Positions 10,287-22,370 of a stretch of DNA of 64,000 nt are shown in pieces (position 1 is the first letter of the stretch; every line of letters begins with the position of its first letter). This DNA is from an uncultured Alphaproteobacteria bacterium (lineage in GTDB: Bacteria > Pseudomonadota > Alphaproteobacteria > UBA8366 > GCA-2717185): NCBI GenBank assembly GCA_943788635.1, contig CALSRA010000010.1, forward strand, positions 1 through 64,000, written 5' to 3'. The notes below the pieces were generated by a model. It did no database searches, had not been told where the DNA came from, and worked only from the letters and a program-made list of their open reading frames with translations. The translations under genes were made by a program, and so were the position numbers.

Positions 10287-11186
10287 ATGTTGCGAAGAGG
10301 CAGCCCGGTCATCGAAGCTGGTGCGGTGACATTTACGATCGAACAACAGCAGTGGGACGGCAATATCCACAGCCACCCCGATCAGGGTGTTATCATCATG
10401 GTGCGTGGTGATGTTGATGGCGCGGATACCGCATTGCTTCGGTTCAACTGTTTCGATGTCGAACAAAGCTATACCTATGCGCCGGACGGCAAGGCCAGGA
10501 AATGCTGGATCGATCCGATCACCGATGGCAACGCCATCGGCTGGAGCGTCCGGACAATGCGCAAGAACATGAAAGCCATGTTGACGGCTGCCGGTTTCGA
10601 AACCGTGGCAAAGAAAGTCAACATGAAGCTGGTCGACACGAAGCTGGACGAAGTCGATGCGGCGGCCCGCAACGAGTTCTTCAACAAGCGTGGCACGGTG
10701 AAGCATAACCGCGGCACCGACATGTTCGAAGCCGGCAATATCCGCTTCGGTCTTGAATTGCGCACCCTTGGCGACGATGGCGGTCTGGCGATCCATGTCC
10801 TTTCGGATGTGGTCGGCAAGCCAAGCGACCCCTTCGCCGAAGAAACCGAAATGCTGGCCTTCGACTGTTTCCGCAATGCGCCGCACTACCACTACGGTCC
10901 GCGCAACAAGAATCATCGGATTTACTGGGACAAGACCCTGGTTCCCGACCAGCTTGAATGGACGCTTGAGGTACTGAAGGCGCGCAAGCTGCGCCAGATG
11001 ATCGCCCAGGCCGGCTATCCGGGTGTCGCGGCCGATCTGGACGAGGAAATTATCGCTTCCGTCCTGCCGGCACTGGAAGCCCGGGCGCGCCAGATGCAGC
11101 CGAAAGCAAAGCCTGTCAAAGCCAAGGCCAAACCAAAGGCGAAGCCTAAAGCCAAAGCCGGGCAGAAACTGAAGAAAGCAGCGTAA
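10287..11186 (+). CDS. Protein of unknown function with basic KAKPKAK tail
   Basis: The ATG at 10287 follows AGGAGG. The 299-residue product is soluble with no signal peptide. Residues 1-260 form a globular region with LRRGSPVIEAGAVTFTIEQQ, SHPDQGVIIMVRGDVDG, AFDCFRNAPHYHYGPRNKN and WTLEVLKARKLRQMIAQAG. The HxH/HYHYG segment might bind a metal. Residues about 265-299 are almost entirely Lys, Ala and Pro, resembling histone H1-like nucleic-acid-binding tails. I do not recognise a named family. It stands alone between the NIPSNAP gene and the convergent SDR. Confidence 0.75.
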   Translation: MLRRGSPVIEAGAVTFTIEQQQWDGNIHSHPDQGVIIMVRGDVDGADTALLRFNCFDVEQSYTYAPDGKARKCWIDPITDGNAIGWSVRTMRKNMKAMLTAAGFETVAKKVNMKLVDTKLDEVDAAARNEFFNKRGTVKHNRGTDMFEAGNIRFGLELRTLGDDGGLAIHVLSDVVGKPSDPFAEETEMLAFDCFRNAPHYHYGPRNKNHRIYWDKTLVPDQLEWTLEVLKARKLRQMIAQAGYPGVAADLDEEIIASVLPALEARARQMQPKAKPVKAKAKPKAKPKAKAGQKLKKAA

Positions 11187-11251
11187 TCGCTGTTATGCGA
11201 CGGGACTGTTTTTCAGGGCTGATCGGGTCATCCGTTCAGCCCTGAATCGTT

Positions 11252-12034
11252 TCAGCACGGCACCAGGCCGCCATCGACGTTATAGGACTGCGCGGTGATA
11301 TTCCGTGCGCCCGGCGACGCGAGGAATACCGCCAGGGCCGCAATGTCTTCCGGCTCGTTGGCCCGCCGGATGGGGATTGTCTCCAGCGCACCGCGCCGCG
11401 CTTCCTCAACCGAAACGCCCTGTTCCTTCGCCTTGACGATAGCAATAGCGTCGCCCATCGGCGTGTTGGTGACCCCGGGGCAGATTGCATTGACGTTTAT
11501 GTTGTGCGGGCCAAGCTGCTGCGCCGCCGTTTTGGTCAGGGAGATCACGGCCCCCTTGCTGGCCGCGTAGGCCGCATTGGAGGTGTTGATATAGCCGCGC
11601 CCCGCGACGGAGGCGATATTGATGATGCGGCCGCCCCCCTGTTCGATCATCACGCGTGCGGCACCTTGCAGGCAGAAGAAAACGCCGCGTGCGTTGACGT
11701 TATGAATACGGTCCCAGTCATCTTCGGTCAGGTCCATGGATATAGGCGCGGCGGGTCTCGCCCGCATTGTTGACGATGACATCGAGCTGGCCGAATTCGG
11801 CCGTGGCTTTCGCGATCATTGCGTTAATAGACGCCACATCGCGGACGTCGACCTGCACCGCCAGCGATTTGGACCTGGTAGGATGCGGCCTTGTCGGCGC
11901 TGCGTTGCGCCGCTTCTAGGTCGATATCGGCGGAAACGATCGTGGCGCCGGCTTCGGCCATCGCGTTGGTGATGGCGGCGGCCGATCCCATTGCCCGACC
12001 CGGTCACCAGCACGACCTTGTCTTTCAGAATCAT
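11252..12034 (-). CDS. Short-chain dehydrogenase/reductase (frameshifted)
   Basis: From ATG 12034 the product starts MILKDKVVLVTGSGNGIG, the Rossmann TGxxxGIG motif. After two or three frame changes between 11790 and 11985 it continues DRIHNVNARGVFFCLQGAAR, GGRIINIASVAGRGYINTSN and AAYAASKGAVISLTKTAAQQ, with the YxxxK catalytic pair and upstream Ser. It ends in NITAQSYNVDGGLVPC. These classical SDRs oxidise alcohols or reduce ketones with NAD(P). It follows the luciferase-like monooxygenase gene by 88 bases on the same strand and is probably cotranscribed with it. The substrate is unknown. Confidence 0.85.
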
Positions 12035-12122
12035 GATTTCCCCCCAGTTCGCAAAGTCTTGTGCTGCAACGTTCCGGGCGGCTTGTTCGCCCCGCCCGGT
12101 TCCCGTCAGTTCCGTTACCGGC

Positions 12123-13272
12123 CTAGCTTTTCTTGCGTTCCTGATAGCGGTCGATTTCGCTCTGGATCGCATCAGCGGCCTGTCCGACAAACTTGTCGCG
12201 ATTGGTGAAGCTGAAGTCGTAGCTGAGATCGCGCATGTCGTTGCTGCGCTGAAAATGCGGGAAGACATAGCGTGAAATCAGTTCGTAATTCCGCTTCGTC
12301 GCATCGAAGTCCGCCCAGTTATGGGCAGCTGCATCAGCGAACCAAAGCCGCCGGACCCTTCCAGAAGGGTTTCGATGTATTCGATCGCGTCATCCGGTGT
12401 GCCGATAATGGCGTTCTTGGTTTCCATCAGCCATTCATAGGGATCGTCGATCCCCGCCGGGATGATCGGGAATGTCGCGATATCGCGGAAGTATTGCGCG
12501 AAATTTTCCAGGCCGAACTGAACGTTCTCCCGTGCCTTTTCGCGTGTTTCGGCAATATGCATCATTGTGACAAGACGCCAGTTTCTTGCGATGCACGGTC
12601 TTGCCGTTCTCGTCGCCGCTTCCTCGCACATGCGCCAGTTCTCGGCATGCTTGGCCAATGCGTCGTCATTGGTGCCACCAATCGACAGCATGCCGAGGCC
12701 ATGCTTGCCGGCTGCCAGTGCCCCCCGATGGTGACCGGGCGCAGGCAACGGCCATTTCGGTGCGCGGTTGTGAATAGGGCCGCAGCTGCAGGTGTGCATC
12801 CTTCACTTCGAACCAGTCGGTTTCTCTGCGTCACCGATTCGCCGTCCAGCAGACGAACCACAACGTCCCAGCGATTCGTTCATCATGCGGCGCTGCGCTT
12901 CCGGATCGATTCCACATGCGATAGGGCGTCGCCGGTCAGCGCGCCCGGACCCACGCCCAGCATGCACACGGCCCCGTGTCCATGTGATCCAGTTGCACCA
13001 TCCGGGCCCGCGACCGTGAAAGGATGGTGATAGGGCAGCGACACGACGCCGGTACCCAGCCGGATATGTTTTGTGCGCTCCGCGGCCCCCCCGCGATAAA
13101 CATTTCCGGGCAGGCGATTAGTTCGTATCCCGCCGGAATGATGTTCGCCGACCCATGCTTCGTGATAGCCAAGCATGTCCAGATGTTCCAGCAACTGCAT
13201 ATCGCGTTCCATGGTCATGGTCGGGTTTTCGCCCATGGGATGGAACGGCGCCAGAAAGATGCCGAATTTCAT
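12123..13272 (-). CDS. LLM-class flavin-dependent monooxygenase (frameshifted)
   Basis: The product begins MKFGIFLAPFHPMGENPTMT and continues LLEHLDMLGYHEAWVGEHHS, the start of bacterial luciferase-like TIM barrels that use FMNH2 or F420. RLGTGVVSLPYHHPFTVA follows. Later pieces in other frames include HIAETREKARENVQFGLENF and NAIIGTPDDAIEYIETLLEG. At least five single-base indels lie between 12330 and 13010. Length (about 382 codons) matches related oxygenases. The ATG at 13272 overlaps the stop of a 14-codon upstream ORF (TAATG). Natural substrate is unknown; the SDR downstream suggests a two-step oxidation. Confidence 0.85.
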
Positions 13273-13316
13273 TAGTTATCCGGAATCAACGAACGTGCGT
13301 GTGCAGAGTCAGTCAT
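13272..13316 (-). CDS. Short upstream ORF coupled to the LLM monooxygenase gene
   Basis: A 14-codon frame MTDSAHARSLIPDN starts at ATG 13316 seven bases after a strong GGGGAGGA ribosome site. It ends in TAA overlapping the monooxygenase ATG as TAATG. The monooxygenase ATG has no good site of its own. It may be a leader for translational coupling. Alternatively a single missing base would fuse it as the true N-terminus of the enzyme. Confidence 0.4.
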   Translation of the reverse strand: MTDSAHARSLIPDN

Positions 13317-13539
13317 GGATTTTCCTCCCCGGGCTCCGCCATCCGGAACCGCAATGCCGAAATTTGAAATGTAACCTTACTGTATCCGATAGCCCGACAA
13401 CCAGCCCACACTGGCAGCCGCCGAAATCCCTGGATGGTTGCGGGTGTTGTATTGGTCACCACGTCGCATTGGTTGTCCCGTATTCGATCCCTTGTCTAGT
13501 ATCAATTCAGTAATGGTTGAACAAGGCGGGAGGATTGCC

Positions 13540-14513
13540 GTGTCGGTCATCATCGAAGCGGGGACTACCGGTATCGGGTCGATACCGAATGGGGAACACT
13601 GCCGCCAGGCTGGTCATACACCGATGTCGCCGCCGCGTCGCCGTGGACAGCAAGGACAATGTCTATGTGTTCAACCGCGGGGAACACCCGATGATCGTGT
13701 TCGACCGGGCGGGCAATTTCCTGCGTTCCTGGGGGGAGGACATCTTCACCAAGGCGCACGGGCTCCATATCGGTCCAAATGAAACCCTGTACTGTACCGA
13801 TGACGGTGATCATACGATGCGCGCCTGCACGCTGGATGGCAAAGTTTTGATGACCATCGGCATTTCCGGCAGGCCGGCGCAATACATGTCGGGTGAACCG
13901 TTCCATCGTTGCACGCACACCGCGCTGTCGCCGGATGGCGATCTCTATGTTTCCGACGGCTATGGCAATGCCCGGATCCATAAATATTCGCCGGACGGCA
14001 AATTGCTTTTTTCCCTGGGGTGAATCCGGGGTCGAGCCGGGTCAGTTCAATCTACCGCACAATATTCTGTGCCGATGCGGATGGCTGGGTCTATGTCGCT
14101 GACCGGGAAAACCATCGCATCCAGGTGTTCGACGGCAACGGAAAATTCGAAACCCAGTGGCACAATATGCACCGGCCCAGCGGGTTGTGCATGGAAACCT
14201 GCGCCAACCCGCTTTGCTATGTCGGTGAAATCGGGGCCTGGCATGGCGGTCAATATCAATGCGCCGAATCTTGGGCCCCGCGTCACCGTGATGACCAACC
14301 AGGGTGACGTCCTCGCGCGTGTCGGCGATATTCGCGCCGGCCGCGGACCGCATCAATTCCTCTCGCCGCACGGTCTCGCGGTGGACAGCCACGGCGACCT
14401 GTATGTCGGCGAAGTGTCATATTACCGCCTGGCCGCGTTTTCCCTTTTCCAACGGCAATCCGCCGCCCGACGATCTGCGCAGCATGCGTAAGCTGATCCG
14501 TATACGGGATTGA
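13540..14513 (+). CDS. NHL-repeat beta-propeller protein (frameshifted)
   Basis: The GTG at 13540 follows GGGAGG and gives VSVIIEAGTTG. Repeated NHL strands are visible: VAVDSKDNVYVFNRGEHPMI, HTALSPDGDLYVSDGYGNAR, DADGWVYVADRENHRIQVFD and SPHGLAVDSHGDLYVGEVSY. These form one six-bladed propeller of about 324 residues, as in peptidyl-alpha-hydroxyglycine lyase-like and SMP-30/NHL proteins. There is no signal peptide. At least four indels (near 13580, 14020, 14070, 14250 and 14445) break the frame. It is divergent from the monooxygenase gene, so the two could share control. Its activity is not predictable from sequence. Confidence 0.82.
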
Positions 14514-14799
14514 AAACAAACCGTAAGAGATGCCTTGTATCGGGACGGATGGGGTGTGACATTCATGCGTCAACGGAGAATGAAAGGTTGAATCCAACCC
14601 GGCGGATTGAACCCAGACCATTGACTTCTACCGGAAATTCTCTACCTAACACATATACGCCGTTGCATTTGTTATGTGTTACTTGAATAGCCGGTTACGC
14701 CGATTAGCCTAGTTTTCCCCTGACAATGTGATCGTTATACGACCGCGTGGGCACATGGTGTGCAGCGCGAAAACATGACTTCTGTTAGAGGAAAATACT
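14514..14799 (+). promoter_or_regulatory. Leader and upstream region of the cold-shock gene
   Basis: This 286-base region precedes the cold-shock gene. A TTGACT at 14621-14626 is a fair -35 box with a poor -10 about 17 bases on (14644-14649), which would give a 5' leader of some 145 bases. Long structured leaders are usual for cspA-type mRNAs and act as thermosensors. The promoter call is tentative. No ORF is evident here. Confidence 0.35.
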
Positions 14800-15009
14800 A
14801 TGGCTACAGGTACAGTTAAGTGGTTTAACCCCACCAAGGGTTTTGGATTCATCGAGCCGGAAGATGGCGGCAATGATGCGTTCGTCCACATTTCGGCCGT
14901 TGAACGCGCCGGGCTGAGCACCTTGAACGAAGGTCAGAAGGTCTCTTATGAGCTTCAGGCCGGTCAGAACGGAAAATCGTCCGCAGAGAATCTCTCTGTC
15001 GTCGACTAA
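14800..15009 (+). CDS. Cold-shock domain protein
   Basis: The 69-residue protein [20 protein letters not shown] is a single cold-shock domain (OB fold). RNP1 is KGFGFIEP (residues 14-21) and RNP2 is DAFVHISAV (residues 27-35). It binds single-stranded RNA or DNA and melts RNA structure at low temperature. A GAGGAAAATACT ribosome site precedes the ATG. The next gene on the same strand is an RhlE-type RNA helicase, also linked to RNA unfolding in the cold. The frame is intact. Confidence 0.95.
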   Translation: MATGTVKWFNPTKGFGFIEPEDGGNDAFVHISAVERAGLSTLNEGQKVSYELQAGQNGKSSAENLSVVD

Positions 15010-15022
15010 TACCGATCGACGA

Positions 15023-15046
15023 CGCCGCCAGCCTCGGCTGGCGGCG
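15023..15046 (+). terminator. Strong hairpin after the cold-shock gene
   Basis: CGCCGCCAGCC and GGCTGGCGGCG form an 11-pair stem with a two-base loop, 14 bases after the stop. No U run follows. Confidence 0.6.
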
Positions 15047-15183
15047 GCTAATCGAGGACCAGGCGAACAGTTCGCCTGCTGTTACTGGCACGCCGCTTCG
15101 GTTTTGCATGCATCGCGCTTTCATCCGCCATGCCGTTTTCGAGATCCGCATAGTGGTATTAATGTGAGAAAGAACGACGTGAT

Positions 15184-17810
<2,627 letters not shown>

Positions 17811-17876
17811 TGGTTGTCTTTCCCCTGCTGGCCGGTTCCGGCGATACGCGCGCGTTGTGCGCATCGCCGGATGGTC

Positions 17877-18475
17877 TCAGGCAGCGAGGCGTTTGGCAAT
17901 CCCGGCCACATGCCGACCCTGATCGACGGCCAGCTTGAGTTCCTTGTCGGAAGGGATGCGTGACCCGTCCGCCCCGGCGATGGTGCTGGCGCCGTATGGC
18001 GACCCGCCGCGCACTTCGCTGATATCGGTCAGTTCCGGGCTGGCATAGGGCAGGCCGACGATGACCATGCCGTGATGCGCCAGGGTATTCCAGAAACTCG
18101 TGATCGTCGTTTCACTGCCGCCACCGGTGCCGGTTGATGTAAAGACCGAACCGACCTTGCCGATCAGCTTGCCTCCCGCCCACAGCCCACCGGTCTGATC
18201 CAGGAAGTTGCGCATCTGGGAGGCCATGTTGCCGAACCGGGTCGGTGTGCCGAAGATGACAGCATCGTATTCCGCCAGTTCGGCGGGGGTCGCCACCGGC
18301 GCGCTCTGGTCGAGCTTGAAACCGCCTTTCTGTGCGATGTCCTCCGGCACCAGCTCGGGGACCCGCTTGACGGTTACGTCAACGCCATCAACCTCCGTGC
18401 GCCGTTGGCAATCGATTCGGCCATTGTTTCGATATGGCCATAGGTGGAGTAATAGAGAACCAGCAGTTTTGTCAT
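17877..18475 (-). CDS. wrbA: NAD(P)H:quinone oxidoreductase, WrbA type (one frameshift)
   Basis: WrbA is a tetrameric FMN flavodoxin-fold enzyme reducing quinones by two electrons. The ATG at 18475 gives [20 protein letters not shown], with the FMN phosphate loop STYGH. After an indel near 18395 the frame gives [54 protein letters not shown] and a TGGGSETTI segment, all WrbA hallmarks. Repaired length is about 199 aa. It lies 31 bases downstream of the pirin gene and is probably cotranscribed as an oxidative or quinone-stress unit under the divergent LysR. Confidence 0.9.
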
Positions 18476-18506
18476 GATCGTGTTCCTTGTCGGTAAATGA
18501 TGAGGG

Positions 18507-19206
18507 TCAGGCAGCCAGGTCGAACAGCAGGAATTCGGCGTTGCCGGTTGCGGTAATCTGGGTGTCGCCGGGGGTTTCGATGCCCAGCCCGTCGCCAGCC
18601 TGCAGCGGCTGGCACGCTACGGAAATCGCGCCGCGCGCAACCTGAACCCAGACCTTGCGGCCGGGCTTTACGTCGAACGTCACTGATTTACCGGGTGCCA
18701 GAAGCGACCCGTAAAGCGAGACATCCTGGTGGATGGTGACGGATCCTTCGCGGCCGTCGCGCGACCCCAACAGCCGCAGTCCATCCTTGCGCTCGGTTTC
18801 TGAAAACGCCTTTTGTTCATAGCCCGGCGTAATCCCGTCGCTTTCCGGCAGGATCCAGATCTGCAACAGATGTACGGATCGGTTTTCGAGGCGTTGAACT
18901 CGCTGTGGCGAATACCGGTGCCGGCGCTCATGCGCTGCAATTCGCCGGCCGGATGATAGAGCCCGTGCCGATCGAATCCCTTGTGTTCCAGCGCGCCCTC
19001 GATGACCCAGGTGACAATCTCCATGTCGCGATGGCCGTGCGTGTCAAACCCGGCGCCGGCGTGACGCGGTCCTCGTTGATGACCCGCAGCGCACCGAAGC
19101 ACATATGGTCCGGGTCGTGGTAATGGCCGAAAGAAAAGCTGTGATAACTGTCCAGCCAGCCCAGGTTGGCGTGACCGCGATGTTCGGAAAGTCGCAGCGA
19201 ATGCAT
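18507..19206 (-). CDS. Pirin family protein (frameshifted)
   Basis: The ATG at 19206 follows GGAGGT and starts [20 protein letters not shown] then [20 protein letters not shown], the pirin cupin domain with the metal-binding HYHDPDH motif. [20 protein letters not shown] and HSEFN contribute the remaining His/Glu ligands. A second cupin ends in EFLLFDLAA. Indels near 19058 and 18867 break the frame. Bacterial pirins of this kind (YhhW type) act as iron-dependent quercetin 2,3-dioxygenases or redox sensors. It is first in the pirin-wrbA-MmgE run and divergent from the LysR gene. Confidence 0.9.
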
Positions 19207-19329
19207 TTGAAAGACCTCCACATTGGTGTTGGTTGTTTTTGACAGCGAATATCGGTTATTCCGTATGAATCGACAATTCTATAAATATGATACAAACTGT
19301 CCTGAAAAACGGGACAATAGGGCGGTGAC
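19207..19329. promoter_or_regulatory. Divergent LysR/pirin control region
   Basis: This 123-base AT-rich spacer holds the start regions of the pirin operon (left) and the LysR gene (right). It contains the inverted repeat TGTCC-N9-GGACA at 19298-19316, just ahead of the LysR start, a plausible site for autoregulation. The divergent arrangement is the usual one for a LysR regulator and its target. Confidence 0.45.
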
Positions 19330-20241
19330 ATGGATAAGTTTGCGGCGTTGAACGCGTATGTTGCGGTGGTTGAGGCGGATGGTTTTGCGGCGGCGGCACG
19401 GGCGTTGGGGCAATCCCGCTCGGCGGTGAACCGGCTGGTCATCACCCTGGAAAACGAACTGGGGGTGCAGTTGCTGAACCGCACCACCCGCCGGGTATCG
19501 CCTACGGCCAATGGGACGGCGTTCTACGACCGCGCAAAGTCGATCCTTTCCGACCTGGCGGAGGCCGAACGTGACCTCGGCGATACGGGGCGCGACGCGG
19601 TTGGCCGGCTGCGGGTCAACGCGCCGATGTCATTCGGCATCATGCATCTGGGCAAGGCGGTGGCGGATTTCATGGCGCGGCATCCCGACCTGACGATTGA
19701 ATTGAATCTCAATGACCGTTTCGTCGATATCATCCAGGAAGGCTACGACCTCGCCATCCGCATCGCCGAACCGCAGGAGGATTCGACCCTGGTGGATTTC
19801 CGCCTCTGCGAGGCCCGCCGGGTGATCTGCGCGTCGCCGGAATACCTCGCCGCGAATGGCACCCCGCAGCATCCTTCTGACCTGCGCAATCATCGCTGCC
19901 TGCATTACGGCAACCTGTCGACCGGCGGTATGTGGCGGCTGAACGGCCCCGACGGCAGCACGGGCGTGCATATCGACGGCGCGATGGTGTCCAATAACGG
20001 GCAGGTAATCTGCGATGCGGCGGTGCGCGGGCTGGGCATCGCCCTGACACCGACCTTCATCTCCGGGCCGGACCTGCAGGCGGGGCGGCTGGTAACAATC
20101 CTGCATGACTACAAACCGACGACGGTGATCCTGTCCGCGATCTACCCGCCGACTCGCCATCTATCCGCCAAAATCCGACTGTTCACCGATTTCCTGATCG
20201 AACGCTTCGGCGGCCGTCCCCACTGGGACCTGGTGGAATGA
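19330..20241 (+). CDS. LysR-family transcriptional regulator
   Basis: The 303-residue protein starts [20 protein letters not shown] with a winged HTH ([20 protein letters not shown], about residues 18-38) and [15 protein letters not shown]. Its effector domain contains [20 protein letters not shown], typical of the DsdC/CrgA-like aromatic-type subgroup. Divergent location suggests it controls pirin, wrbA and the MmgE/PrpD gene, sensing a quinone or aromatic compound; that is inference from context. The frame is intact, and the gene converges on the lactonase gene with a 4-base gap. Confidence 0.93.
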   Translation: MDKFAALNAYVAVVEADGFAAAARALGQSRSAVNRLVITLENELGVQLLNRTTRRVSPTANGTAFYDRAKSILSDLAEAERDLGDTGRDAVGRLRVNAPMSFGIMHLGKAVADFMARHPDLTIELNLNDRFVDIIQEGYDLAIRIAEPQEDSTLVDFRLCEARRVICASPEYLAANGTPQHPSDLRNHRCLHYGNLSTGGMWRLNGPDGSTGVHIDGAMVSNNGQVICDAAVRGLGIALTPTFISGPDLQAGRLVTILHDYKPTTVILSAIYPPTRHLSAKIRLFTDFLIERFGGRPHWDLVE

Positions 20242-20245
20242 CGGT

Positions 20246-21262
20246 TTAACCCGCCGGGATTATGCTCACCCACATCGGGTCCTTGCCGACACTGGTGCTG
20301 CCGCTCTGTTCCAGCCTGCCGTCCTCGCCGATGCGATAGGTGCGCAACCGGCCTGAATTGAGCCCGGCCGAGACCAGGAACCTGCCCGCCGGGTCGATGT
20401 TGAAGGTCCGCGGTCGGGCTTCCGCCGCGACCTGTCCCAGCGCCTTCAGCCGCCCGCTTTTAGCATCCACCGCGAATTGCGCGATGCTGTCATGGCCGCG
20501 GTTCGGCGCGTACAGGAATTTCCCGTCCGGGGTCATGTGGATCTGGGCGCAGGAGTTGTCGCCTTTCCAGCCCTTGGGCAGGGTGGTGATTGTCTGGAAG
20601 CGCGACAGGGTGCCCTTCTTCTTGTCGAAATTATAGGCGCTGACGCTGCAGCCCTGTTCGTTCGAGAAATAAAGGATGTCCTTGGTCGGATGGAACGTGA
20701 AATGCCGCGGCCCCGTATTCTTCGGCTGCTTTACCAGTGCCGGGTCGTTGGGCGTGATACGGCCGGTTTTCGCATTGAACTTGTACTGGTAGATCGTGTT
20801 CGGCGCGCCGTGCCCGTCGATATGCGGCACAAAGGCGAATTTGTTCGACCGGTCGGTGCGGAAGCAATGCGCGCCCCGGTCGGTGGTCAGCCATTCCACC
20901 GGCGGATAGGCGACCGAACCGTCCGCTTCGATTTTATGGACACCGGCCTTGTGGCCCAGATAGCAGGCCGAGAACAGCCACTTGCCTGTGCGATCCGTGC
21001 CCAGGTAACAGGGGTCGTACTCCAGCGGAACCGTGTTGATTTCGGTCAGATTACCGCTCATCGAATCCAGCGCGTAGCTGGTGAGCTTCAGATCATCGCG
21101 CCGGGCGACATAGGCAAACTTCCGGTCCGGTGTTATCGCCAGCGGCGCAGGCCGGCCGGACGCGAAGGTATTGCCCTTGAAGCGCAGTACCCCGGTTTCA
21201 GGATCCATCGAAAAACGGGCGATACGGCCTTCGCCCGAAACGGTGACATAGACGTGATACAT
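20246..21262 (-). CDS. Lactonase family beta-propeller (6-phosphogluconolactonase-like)
   Basis: The ATG at 21262 follows GGGGGAGGAA. The 338-residue product is a seven-bladed propeller of the YbhE/3-carboxy-cis,cis-muconate lactonizing type: VTVSGEGRIARFSMDPETGV, LAITPDRKFAYVARRDDLKL, GPRHFTFHPTKDILYFSNEQ, CAQIHMTPDGKFLYAPNRGH and RTFNIDPAGRFLVSAGLNSG. Such enzymes hydrolyse sugar or muconate lactones in the cytoplasm. It follows the SDR gene at 21322 by 59 bases on the same strand. The substrate is not determined by sequence. Confidence 0.88.
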   Translation of the reverse strand: MYHVYVTVSGEGRIARFSMDPETGVLRFKGNTFASGRPAPLAITPDRKFAYVARRDDLKLTSYALDSMSGNLTEINTVPLEYDPCYLGTDRTGKWLFSACYLGHKAGVHKIEADGSVAYPPVEWLTTDRGAHCFRTDRSNKFAFVPHIDGHGAPNTIYQYKFNAKTGRITPNDPALVKQPKNTGPRHFTFHPTKDILYFSNEQGCSVSAYNFDKKKGTLSRFQTITTLPKGWKGDNSCAQIHMTPDGKFLYAPNRGHDSIAQFAVDAKSGRLKALGQVAAEARPRTFNIDPAGRFLVSAGLNSGRLRTYRIGEDGRLEQSGSTSVGKDPMWVSIIPAG

Positions 21263-21321
21263 GACTTCCTCCCCCGGCGCGGCGTTGCGCACCCGTCTTT
21301 CGATGACGTGACCTGTTGCGC

Positions 21322-22242
21322 CTATTCTAGCGGCGTACCCGGGTGGACGGCACGGGAATCACCCATCTCGAAGAAATTATTCTTCAGTGAGGGCATGCCG
21401 ACTTCCGCGATGGTTTCCGGCGACCAGCCATACTGCTGATGCACCATCTTCACCGGCCGTGGCTGGCTGTACAGCGACAGTTCGGCGCCGCGCTGGTGGA
21501 AGATCTGGCCGTTCACGTAACCCGCATCTTCCGACGCCAGGAAGGTGCACAGTGGTGCGATCGCGTCGGCCGGGCTGCGACGCAGGCGTTCTTCGCGAAC
21601 GGCGGCGGCGGTCGGGTCCTTCGGCGTTGGCACCGCGCGGGTCATGCGCGTATCCGCCGAGGGGCAGATGACGTTGCTGGTGATGTTCTTGTTCGCGTTC
21701 TCCATCGCCACGATGCGTGACAGCCCGGCGATGCCCATCTTGGCGGCGCCATAATTCGCCTGCCCGATATTGCCCAGCAGCCCGGAGGTTGAACCAACCA
21801 TGATCAGCCGCCCGTATTCCTGGTCACGCATCAGGTTGATGGCGGAGCGGAAGAAATTGAAATGTCCGTTCAGATGCACATCCATGACCGCCTGCCAGTC
21901 ATCCGGCGACATCTTGTGGAACATGCGGTCGCGCAGGATACCGGCTGGATTGAACATGATGTGCAGCCCGCCGAATTCATCGCGCGCCTGGGTGACCATG
22001 TCGAGGCAATCCTCGTACTTCGCGACCGATCCGAAATTGGCCACGGCTTCGCCGCCGGCTGCCTTGATTTCATTTACGGTTTCCTGGGCCGGGTCGGTAC
22101 CGCCGCCTTCGCCGCCGCCGCCGACACCCGGGTCATTGACCACGACCTTCGCGCCGTTCGCGGCGTACATCTTTGCGACTTCCTTGCCCACGCCCCTGCC
22201 TGAACCCGTGCAGATCGCGACGCGACCATCCAGCATGCCCAT
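21322..22242 (-). CDS. SDR family oxidoreductase (hydroxyacyl-CoA dehydrogenase-like)
   Basis: The 306-residue protein starts MGMLDGRVAICTGSGRGVGK and has the unusual insert VVVNDPGVGGGGEGGGTDPA after the second strand. That insert is characteristic of SDRs related to the dehydrogenase part of multifunctional beta-oxidation enzymes. The usual catalytic Ser-Tyr-Lys appear in GSTSGLLGNIGQANYGAAKM. A C-terminal extension of about 50 residues goes beyond the normal SDR. It is divergent from the enoyl-CoA hydratase gene at 22371, which supports a role in acyl-CoA oxidation. The ATG at 22242 was chosen for its GGAAG site. Confidence 0.87.
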   Translation of the reverse strand: MGMLDGRVAICTGSGRGVGKEVAKMYAANGAKVVVNDPGVGGGGEGGGTDPAQETVNEIKAAGGEAVANFGSVAKYEDCLDMVTQARDEFGGLHIMFNPAGILRDRMFHKMSPDDWQAVMDVHLNGHFNFFRSAINLMRDQEYGRLIMVGSTSGLLGNIGQANYGAAKMGIAGLSRIVAMENANKNITSNVICPSADTRMTRAVPTPKDPTAAAVREERLRRSPADAIAPLCTFLASEDAGYVNGQIFHQRGAELSLYSQPRPVKMVHQQYGWSPETIAEVGMPSLKNNFFEMGDSRAVHPGTPLE

Positions 22243-22370
22243 GTATTTCTTCCTTCCGATTTCGATGAATTTCAGTGTCGATTCGGTTTCCATCGTGGGA
22301 CCGCGTTAAATTACTGTCAACCATACCGCGCCCAGGATGGGCGGGTGGCCAAACGGGGGAGAAGCCGAAG

